Source of the DNA: an uncultured Dyadobacter sp.
GTDB lineage: Bacteria > Bacteroidota > Bacteroidia > Cytophagales > Spirosomataceae
Reading direction: 5' to 3'
Length of the DNA stretch: 9,966 bases
Assembly: GCA_946481035.1 (NCBI GenBank)
Contig: CAMLNK010000073.1
Coordinates: 1 to 9,966, forward strand
In this document: positions 5,138-9,966 of the stretch, piece by piece
Layout: every line of letters begins with the position of its first letter
Position numbering within the stretch: the stretch's first letter is position 1
Made by a program: the position numbers and the translations under genes
Notes under the pieces: model-generated
What the model saw: only the letters and a program-made list of their open reading frames with translations
What the model was told of the DNA's origin: nothing
The model's database searches: none

Positions 5138-7453
5138 TTAATTTTTGGAAAGAGAAAAAGGCATATCTGCTTCCTGCGTGCCCCATTGCTTGTTGGGCTT
5201 GTCCCCCATTTGAAGGATCAATGTGCCGCCCTTTAAAAGCTCTCCGTGCGTAAGGTAGGTGCGGGTAAAAGGCTTGCCATTCAGTGTCGCCGATTGGATG
5301 TAACGCGCATTGTCCGAAACACCTTTTGCCTTTACGATAAACCTGCTCTTTTTGCCTGTTTCAATGGAAACTTCTTCGAAAACGGGACTTCCGAGCACAT
5401 ATTGATCCGTACCGGGCGCTACCGGGTAAAAGCCCATCATACTGAACGCCAGCCAGGCCGACATCTGCCCTCCATCCTCATTGCCGCTCAATCCGCCGAC
5501 ACTGGTATCATATTCACTGCGGATAATCGTCCGCGTCCATTGCTGCGTTTTCCACGGCTGGCCCCCGAATGCATACAGGTAGGCAATCTGGTGATTGGGC
5601 TCATTGCCGTGCCAGTAATGCCCCTGATCGAACAATGTATCGAGCTTGGCCGTGAAACGGTTTTCTCCGCCCATAATCTTCTCCAATCCTGCAATATCTT
5701 GCGGCACAAACCATGTGTATTGCGCCGGTGAGCCTTCGGTTATGAAGCTGGCGCGCTTGGCGAACGGGTCGAAATTGGCGATCCAGCGGCCATCGGCGTA
5801 CCGCCCGCGTGCATAGCCGGTCGACGGATCGATTACGTTGCGGTAGTTGAGTGCGCGGTTGCGGAGTTGTTCGGCATCTTCCTTTTTCCCTAAACCCGCT
5901 GCAAGGGTCGACAGGCAAAAGTCGTCATACGCGTATTCGAGCGTGCGCGACACCTGCTCGCGCTTGTGAAATGCCTGCCATACGCTGTCTTCCAGCGGCA
6001 CGTAGCCGTATTGCAAATAGGATTTCAACGCCCGACGACCTTGTCCGGCCTCGTAGCTTTTCGCATTGGTATTCACTTCAAATGCATTCTTACGCAGAAA
6101 GTTATAGGCGGTATTCACGTCGAAATTCCGCACATTCTTCGCGTAAGCATCTGCGACTACCGATAATGCATGATCGCCTACCATGGCCGCTGTATAATGG
6201 TTCCAGCAGGGAAAAATCGGCATCCAGCCGCCCTGCTCCGCTTTTTTCACGAGCGATTGCACCATATCTCCGGCCCGTTTCGGTTCCAGTATGATGCCCA
6301 GCGGCATTGCCGCGCGGAAGCTGTCCCACATGCTGAAATCGCAATAATAGTCGAAACCGTCGGCCTTTTGCAGCGGGGTACCGCCTGCAAACGAGGGGTA
6401 GCTGCCGTCTACATCGGAGAAAAGCCTTGGCGAAAGTTTTGTCCGGTACAATGCACTGTAAAAAAGCGCCTTATCATCTTCGCTGCCGGTAACCTCCACC
6501 TTACCCAATGCTTCATTCCAGGCATCGTGCGACGATTTCCGCACAGCCTCGAATGTTTTTGTGCCCAATTCTTTTTCGAGGTTCGCCCGCGCTCCTTCGA
6601 TGCTTGTGAAAGAAGTGCCGATGCGGACGGTAATCACCTGTTTTTCATCCCCAAACCCAACATAAGCCCCGAGCTTTTCCCGGTTTCCTTTGCCGGTGAG
6701 TATCCTACCCATGGGCGTAATGGTATCGCCCAGCCACACACCCGACTGCATGAATTTCTGATCGAACTTCATCACAAAATATCCGCTGATGCCCGCCGGC
6801 TGGCCCGAGCCCTGGTAAATGCGGTGAACGGGATTGTACCCCACTATCTCCCCGCGCTCACGCAATACTTCCACGAAACCTTCGCCTTCATCACTGTTGG
6901 GTTCGATGATAATAAACGACTCTTCGCCGCTCTCAAACTTGAACCGCATCATAGCCGTCCGCGCAAGCGCCGTTACCTCCGCATTAATCTGGTGATCCTG
7001 CAACCATACGCCGTAATGGTCGGGCGCGCTTTGTTCCTTTTCGTGGCTGAATGTGCTCGCCCTTTTTTCAGGATTGGTGATGAGCTCTCCCGAGAGCGGC
7101 ATTACCGTCACCGAGCCGTAATCCTGCACGCAGGAGCCATTGAGCCAATGCGTGCCGCGGAAGCCCTGGAACTTGTTATCATTATAGTAAAATGGTGCAA
7201 TGCATTTGGTTTCGGTAGCGCGCGTCTGGGGTGTCCATTGCGTCATGCCATTCGGAACGCCTACCGCCGGTATCGTCTGCCCTTTCAGCTCGCTGCCCGC
7301 CTCGCTGTGCGCTTTGGCGCTCTCCGTGGCCGACGGGGCACTACCGATCATCGTTGCCACATAGTCGACGGGCTTTTTTTGTGCATAGGATTGATTATCA
7401 ACAAAAAAAGTCGACAATAGCATAAAACTGACTGGAAGGAACGGTACGCGCAT
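5138..7453 (-). CDS. GH92 family alpha-mannosidase, secreted
   Basis: This 771-residue glycoside hydrolase of family GH92 removes alpha-linked mannose, most often alpha-1,2, by a calcium-dependent inverting mechanism. A signal peptide (about 1-24, cleavage after SYA before QKKPVDY) sends it to the periplasm or surface. The N-terminal beta-sandwich holds IPAVGVPNGMTQWTPQT and the GFRGTHWLNGS loop. The (alpha/alpha)6 catalytic domain shows YYCDFSMWDSFR (369-380), ITEGSPAQYTWFVPQD (571-586) with Glu573 as the likely catalytic acid, HGNEPNHQIAYLY (615-627), and SGNEDGGQMSAW (656-667) with Asp660 near the likely base. Many GH92 enzymes have GNDDCGQ at the last motif, so this is a variant subgroup. 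The length is normal and the frame intact. It may act on yeast, plant or host N-glycan mannose. There is no SusCD pair beside it; it diverges from the metallo-hydrolase gene and precedes the FAD oxidoreductase gene. Confidence 0.95.
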   Translation of the reverse strand: MRVPFLPVSFMLLSTFFVDNQSYAQKKPVDYVATMIGSAPSATESAKAHSEAGSELKGQTIPAVGVPNGMTQWTPQTRATETKCIAPFYYNDNKFQGFRGTHWLNGSCVQDYGSVTVMPLSGELITNPEKRASTFSHEKEQSAPDHYGVWLQDHQINAEVTALARTAMMRFKFESGEESFIIIEPNSDEGEGFVEVLRERGEIVGYNPVHRIYQGSGQPAGISGYFVMKFDQKFMQSGVWLGDTITPMGRILTGKGNREKLGAYVGFGDEKQVITVRIGTSFTSIEGARANLEKELGTKTFEAVRKSSHDAWNEALGKVEVTGSEDDKALFYSALYRTKLSPRLFSDVDGSYPSFAGGTPLQKADGFDYYCDFSMWDSFRAAMPLGIILEPKRAGDMVQSLVKKAEQGGWMPIFPCWNHYTAAMVGDHALSVVADAYAKNVRNFDVNTAYNFLRKNAFEVNTNAKSYEAGQGRRALKSYLQYGYVPLEDSVWQAFHKREQVSRTLEYAYDDFCLSTLAAGLGKKEDAEQLRNRALNYRNVIDPSTGYARGRYADGRWIANFDPFAKRASFITEGSPAQYTWFVPQDIAGLEKIMGGENRFTAKLDTLFDQGHYWHGNEPNHQIAYLYAFGGQPWKTQQWTRTIIRSEYDTSVGGLSGNEDGGQMSAWLAFSMMGFYPVAPGTDQYVLGSPVFEEVSIETGKKSRFIVKAKGVSDNARYIQSATLNGKPFTRTYLTHGELLKGGTLILQMGDKPNKQWGTQEADMPFSLSKN

Positions 7454-7563
7454 GGTTAGGCTTGTTATATATTCAGGACGGAAGATCGAAAAAATTATGG
7501 TATGTTAGGTCGACAGAATGTTGATATTCCACTGACCAGGACGATTTAAATCCAAGAAACCCT
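7454..7563. promoter_or_regulatory. Divergent intergenic region between GH92 and metallo-hydrolase genes
   Basis: These 110 bases must hold the promoters or leaders of both outward genes. On the minus strand TAATTTTT (7497-7490) and on the plus strand TATGTTAG (7501-7508) each match TAnnTTTG at seven of eight positions, but neither has a good TTG partner. A perfect 10-bp palindrome, GATTTAAATC (7543-7552), sits 11 bases before the metallo-hydrolase ATG, and the palindrome GTCGAC lies at 7509-7514. No clear decision on promoter positions is possible. Confidence 0.35.
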
Positions 7564-8412
7564 ATGAAAATCCACATCATCGACACCGGTTTTTTCAAAC
7601 TCGATGGCGGCGCGATGTTCGGCGTGGTCCCAAAAGTACTTTGGAACAAACAAAACCCGGCCGATGAAAAAAACCTCTGCTCCTGGGCTATGCGATGCCT
7701 GCTGATCGAGGATGGCGACAAACTGATACTGGTCGACACGGGCATGGGCAATAAGCAGGACGACAAGTTTTTCGGCCATTACGACCTTCACGGCGAGGCC
7801 ACGCTGCATTCGTCCATTGCGGAAAAAGGTTTCAGCCCCACCGACATTACCGACGTGTTCCTTACCCACCTGCATTTTGACCACGTCGGCGGCGCCGCAC
7901 AGTTCAGCCGCGACGGCTCCCGCCTCGAACCGACATTTGCCAATGCGACCTACTGGTCCAACGAAGCGCATTGGCAATGGGCCACCCACCCTAATCCGCG
8001 TGAAAAGGCATCCTTTTTGAAAGAAAACATACTCCCGTTGCAGGAATCGGGGCAATTACAATTTATTGAGAATGGTCAGTCACCATTTGAAGGTATTAGC
8101 CTCATCCACGTCGATGGCCATACCGAGCAGATGATGCTGCCCGTTATCCAGTACAAGAGCCAGAAAATCATTTACTGCGCCGACCTTTTTCCTTCTTCAT
8201 ACCACGTTCCCATTCCATGGATCATGAGCTACGACATGCGGCCATTGCAGACGATGGAAGAAAAGCAAAGCGTTCTCAAACAAGCCGTCGACGAACAATG
8301 CATATTACTTTTCGAGCATGATCCTGTGTATGAGGCCGCATTGGTAGAGAATACGGAGAAGGGTGTGAGGGTTCGGGAGCGGGGCGCTTTAAGCGATTTC
8401 CTGGTTGAGTAA
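7564..8412 (+). CDS. MBL-fold metallo-hydrolase, YtnP/lactonase-like
   Basis: This 282-residue metallo-beta-lactamase-fold hydrolase has the full set of dinuclear metal ligands: HLHFDH (His102, His104, Asp106, His107), His186 in VDGHTEQ, Asp207 in IYCADLFPS, and His252 in FEHDP. The N-terminus, with LDGGAMFGVVPKVLW (13-27) followed by a xNPxDEKN stretch, closely resembles the YtnP branch of the family, known in Bacillus as a lactonase that can quench N-acyl-homoserine-lactone signals. Lactone or ester hydrolysis is therefore a reasonable guess, but the family is broad and the substrate is not readable. No signal peptide, so cytoplasmic. It is transcribed away from GH92; its last codons overlap the TTG element of the promoter for the following toxin-antitoxin operon. 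Fold and metal site are firm, function moderate. Confidence 0.88.
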   Translation: MKIHIIDTGFFKLDGGAMFGVVPKVLWNKQNPADEKNLCSWAMRCLLIEDGDKLILVDTGMGNKQDDKFFGHYDLHGEATLHSSIAEKGFSPTDITDVFLTHLHFDHVGGAAQFSRDGSRLEPTFANATYWSNEAHWQWATHPNPREKASFLKENILPLQESGQLQFIENGQSPFEGISLIHVDGHTEQMMLPVIQYKSQKIIYCADLFPSSYHVPIPWIMSYDMRPLQTMEEKQSVLKQAVDEQCILLFEHDPVYEAALVENTEKGVRVRERGALSDFLVE

Positions 8413-8435
8413 ATGCTGCTATTTCGTTATATTTG
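8405..8435 (+). promoter_or_regulatory. Near-consensus Bacteroidota promoter for the toxin-antitoxin operon
   Basis: TTG (8405-8407, inside the last codons of the metallo-hydrolase gene) is followed after exactly 20 bases by TATATTTG (8428-8435), a full match to TAnnTTTG. This is the best promoter in the window. The -7 element ends only three bases before the antitoxin ATG (8439), so the transcript probably starts at or within a few bases of the start codon, giving a leaderless or nearly leaderless mRNA. Transcription start is inferred, not seen. Confidence 0.6.
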
Positions 8436-8438
8436 GAT

Positions 8439-8663
8439 ATGCAAGTGCAGGAAAACATATCATTCGATCAATTGATCAACCTCGTCAGAGGCCTTTCGGA
8501 CACTCAGCGTGCTCAATTGAAAGCTGAGATAAACCGAATGGAAAATGAATCCACCAGCGACTCACTCGAAGAATTCCTGCTGGCAGCCCCAACGTTCTCT
8601 GAAAATCAAATAAAAAAGATTGAAGAAACCAGAAAGGCAATTGACCAATGGCGAAAGAACTAG
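8439..8663 (+). CDS. Antitoxin of a VapBC-type toxin-antitoxin pair
   Basis: This 74-residue protein lies directly ahead of a PIN-domain toxin gene and overlaps it by 16 bases (8648-8663), the usual order and coupling for a type II antitoxin. The N-terminal half (FDQLINLVRGLSDTQRAQL) is a predicted helical segment of the kind seen in short Bacteroidota and cyanobacterial antitoxins, rather than a recognisable ribbon-helix-helix or AbrB domain. The C-terminal part, LLAAPTFSENQIKKIEETR followed by KAIDQWRKN, looks like the extended tail that wraps the toxin in such pairs. The ATG at 8439 is chosen over an upstream TTG (8433) that lies inside the -7 element. The pair is visibly richer in A+T than its neighbours. 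Role is inferred mainly from position; the family name is uncertain. Confidence 0.75.
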   Translation: MQVQENISFDQLINLVRGLSDTQRAQLKAEINRMENESTSDSLEEFLLAAPTFSENQIKKIEETRKAIDQWRKN

Positions 8664-9037
8664 TGCTTGTTGACACCTCCATTCTCATCGATTTTTTCCG
8701 CAAATCCGATAAAGTAAATTCCCGGCTACTGAAATTGGTGAGGGAAGACTTCACTTATTGTATTTCCGCGATAACTGAATTCGAAATTTACACCGGGACT
8801 ACTCCAATTCAGACAGATTATTGGGAGGATTTTTTGTTCAGGACGCGGGTCCTGGCATTTGATAAAGAGGTCGCCCGTACGGCTGTCGATATTAGTAAGG
8901 CGCTTAAAAAGCAAAGCAAACTCATCGGCATCGCAGATATCTTTATCGCAGCCACAGCCGTGCATTATAGCCTGCCGTTTGCTACATTAAATACAAAGCA
9001 TTTCGAAAGGATCGAAGAACTACAAATACTGCAATAA
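8648..9037 (+). CDS. vapC: PIN-domain ribonuclease toxin, VapC-like
   Basis: This 129-residue protein is a full-length single PIN domain, the Mg-dependent ribonuclease fold of VapC toxins, which cut specific RNAs such as tRNAs when released from the antitoxin. The acidic site is visible: Asp9 in LVDTSILIDFF, Glu44 in SAITEFEIYTG, and Asp97 in IGIADIFIAATA. The usual final polar position appears as Asn115 in ATLNTKHF, a common ending for the family. The ATG at 8648 lies within the antitoxin gene, and the 16-base overlap implies coupled translation. A hand count of 8641-8820 gives about 41% G+C, against about 67% in a 60-base stretch of the metallo-hydrolase gene (7861-7920), which fits a horizontally acquired cassette. 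The patatin gene begins three bases after its stop. RNA target unknown. Confidence 0.9.
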   Translation: MAKELVLVDTSILIDFFRKSDKVNSRLLKLVREDFTYCISAITEFEIYTGTTPIQTDYWEDFLFRTRVLAFDKEVARTAVDISKALKKQSKLIGIADIFIAATAVHYSLPFATLNTKHFERIEELQILQ

Positions 9038-9040
9038 CCG

Positions 9041-9799
9041 ATGAAAACAGCACTAATCCTCTCGGGCGGGGGCGCACGCGGGATTGCGCATGTAGGCGTG
9101 GCGCAGGCTTTGTGGGAGCGCGGTGTGCGGCCGGATATGATCAGCGCGACGAGCTCCGGGGCGTTTGTGGGGGCGTTGCTGGCGCATGGTTATGAGCCGG
9201 GCGATATTCTGAAAATCATTCGCGACACGAGTTTTTACCCCTATCTAAGGTTTGGGATCGGCGCGAACGGCTTGCTGCATATGCGGAGAATGGAAGATGT
9301 TTTCCGCAGATTCATCCCTGAAAATACATTTGAATCACTCAAAATACCGCTGACAGTAACGGCTACCGACATTGTTTCGGGAGAGGAAGTGCGTTTCCGC
9401 AGCGGAGAGCTGGCATTACCTGTCCTGGCGTCGTGCTGCATTCCCGGGCTTTTCAGCCCGATGCATTACGATGGCCACGACCTGGTCGATGGAGGTGTTT
9501 TGAATAACCTGCCCGTCGAACCGGTGCTCGACGAGGCAGATTATATTATTGGCAGCCACTGCAATCCCTTCAATCTGGACAAACCGCTGAAACGGACCAC
9601 CGAAATCGTGTACCGTAGTCTTATTCTGGCCATGCATACCAAAACGAAGGCCCGTTGCGCGAAATGCAATTTGCTGATCGAACCACCCGCATTGAGCCGT
9701 TTCAGCATTTTCGATTTCCGGAAAGCCGATCAGTTGTTTGAGGTGGGGTATCAATACGCGCAAAGACTGCTGAACGATCGCCCGGTTCTACCTTCCTGA
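9041..9799 (+). CDS. Patatin-like phospholipase family protein
   Basis: This 252-residue protein has the bacterial patatin/RssA-like Ser-Asp lipase layout. The oxyanion loop is SGGGARGIAHVG (8-19), the nucleophile elbow lies at residues 36-40 with Ser38, and the catalytic Asp is Asp150 in LVDGGVLNNLP. KIPLTVTATDIVSGEEV (101-117) and ASCCIPGLFSP (130-140) are typical of the family. It probably hydrolyses acyl esters of phospholipids or related lipids; no signal peptide, so cytoplasmic or membrane-associated from inside. Oddity: the elbow reads A-T-S-S-G, not the usual G-x-S-x-G, so the first Gly is Ala. A CAKC motif (206-209) follows the core. The gene starts three bases after the VapC stop, suggesting co-transcription, and its 3' end overlaps the convergent gene by 12 bases. 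Family call firm; activity likely but not certain. Confidence 0.9.
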   Translation: MKTALILSGGGARGIAHVGVAQALWERGVRPDMISATSSGAFVGALLAHGYEPGDILKIIRDTSFYPYLRFGIGANGLLHMRRMEDVFRRFIPENTFESLKIPLTVTATDIVSGEEVRFRSGELALPVLASCCIPGLFSPMHYDGHDLVDGGVLNNLPVEPVLDEADYIIGSHCNPFNLDKPLKRTTEIVYRSLILAMHTKTKARCAKCNLLIEPPALSRFSIFDFRKADQLFEVGYQYAQRLLNDRPVLPS

Positions 9800-9966
9800 T
9801 GCCACCACTTTGTTGCCGAGCTTCGCAACCACCCATTCACCCACCTGCTGCCCCTGTTTCTGTCCGTTCTCGATAGCGTCCATGAAGTGAATGCCGCCGT
9901 AGAACCGCGACATTCCGGATTCCTCCGAGGCCGCCATAAACGATTTGAATGGGCGTGCTTTGAGAT
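9788..9966 (-). CDS. Vanadium-dependent haloperoxidase / PAP2-type phosphatase, C-terminal end (partial)
   Basis: The minus strand is open from the right edge to a TAG at 9790-9788, giving 59 codons including the stop. The residues include AASEESGMSRFYGGIHFMD, followed by a Gly/Gln-rich helix (AIENGQKQGQQVGEWVV) and a short tail. SRxYGGIHF is the third conserved motif of vanadium haloperoxidases and related PAP2 acid phosphatases; its His would be the vanadate- or phosphate-coordinating histidine, and the preceding Arg sits in the anion pocket. The following helix with evenly spaced Gly is also typical of bacterial members of this family. Whether the enzyme is a haloperoxidase or a phosphatase cannot be judged without the rest. 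Its 3' end overlaps that of the patatin gene by 12 bases. Confidence 0.75.
   Translation of the reverse strand, partial: LKARPFKSFMAASEESGMSRFYGGIHFMDAIENGQKQGQQVGEWVVAKLGNKVVASGR

Noticed and set aside
6170..7420. A 416-codon open frame on the plus strand
   Set aside because: It lies wholly antisense to the GH92 gene, whose motifs and signal peptide are clear; its translation is rich in His, Arg and Cys with no recognisable domain, as expected for a shadow frame in G+C-rich DNA.
7564..8412. Specific call as an N-acyl-homoserine lactonase
   Set aside because: The metal ligands and the YtnP-like N-terminus fit, but the family covers many esters and lactones and no substrate-deciding residue can be read with confidence.
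8433..8438. TTG start for the antitoxin
   Set aside because: These bases overlap the end of the TATATTTG promoter element and could not be translated from that promoter; ATG 8439 is better.
8439..9799. A new antiphage defence system made of the toxin pair plus patatin
   Set aside because: No sensor, nucleotide cyclase or other defence gene is present, and the base composition suggests separate origins; kept only as a three-gene adjacency to examine.
1..9966. CRISPR arrays, insertion sequences, tRNA or rRNA genes
   Set aside because: No regularly spaced repeats, transposase frame with flanking inverted repeats, or cloverleaf/rRNA-like sequence was seen on either strand.

Overview
The window looks like chromosomal DNA from a Bacteroidota bacterium, most likely a Cytophagales member of the Dyadobacter/Spirosoma kind. 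The clues are a TonB-dependent receptor followed by a DUF4249 lipoprotein, an exported GH92 alpha-mannosidase, almost no Shine-Dalgarno sequences, a Bacteroidota-type promoter (TTG, then TAnnTTTG about 20 bases on), and moderate G+C judged by eye. The genus is an inference; no rRNA or other marker gene is present.

Layout. (1) 2-1509, plus: the 3' end of a TonB-dependent receptor gene, then a DUF4249 lipoprotein gene; together they form an outer-membrane receptor/lipoprotein operon of unknown substrate. (2) 1762-2529, plus: two small cytoplasmic proteins, one from a family often mislabelled 'phosphoribosylpyrophosphate synthetase', the other a DUF1398 protein built from two similar halves. (3) 2526-3560, minus: a PLP-dependent threonine aldolase. 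(4) 3664-3846, plus: a 60-residue conserved-looking protein of unknown function. (5) 3843-4991, minus: an exported FAD oxidoreductase of the D-amino-acid oxidase type whose C-terminal signature lies in front of the Rossmann FAD motif, i.e. an apparent circular permutation. (6) 5138-7453, minus: an exported GH92 alpha-mannosidase. (7) 7564-8412, plus: a YtnP-like metallo-beta-lactamase-fold hydrolase. (8) 8439-9037, plus: a VapBC-type toxin-antitoxin pair with its own near-consensus promoter. (9) 9041-9799, plus: a patatin-like lipase starting three bases after the toxin stop. (10) 9788-9966, minus: the 3' end of a vanadium-haloperoxidase/PAP2-type gene.

The genes do not form one pathway. The window is mostly housekeeping and peripheral metabolism (amino acid cleavage, glycan trimming, nutrient uptake) plus a small, A+T-richer toxin-antitoxin insert. 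Its most distinctive points are the permuted oxidoreductase, three convergent gene pairs whose 3' ends overlap (two sharing a four-base palindromic stop), the possibly leaderless toxin-antitoxin promoter, and a patatin gene tied closely to the toxin gene. I see no new multi-gene defence or biosynthetic system.
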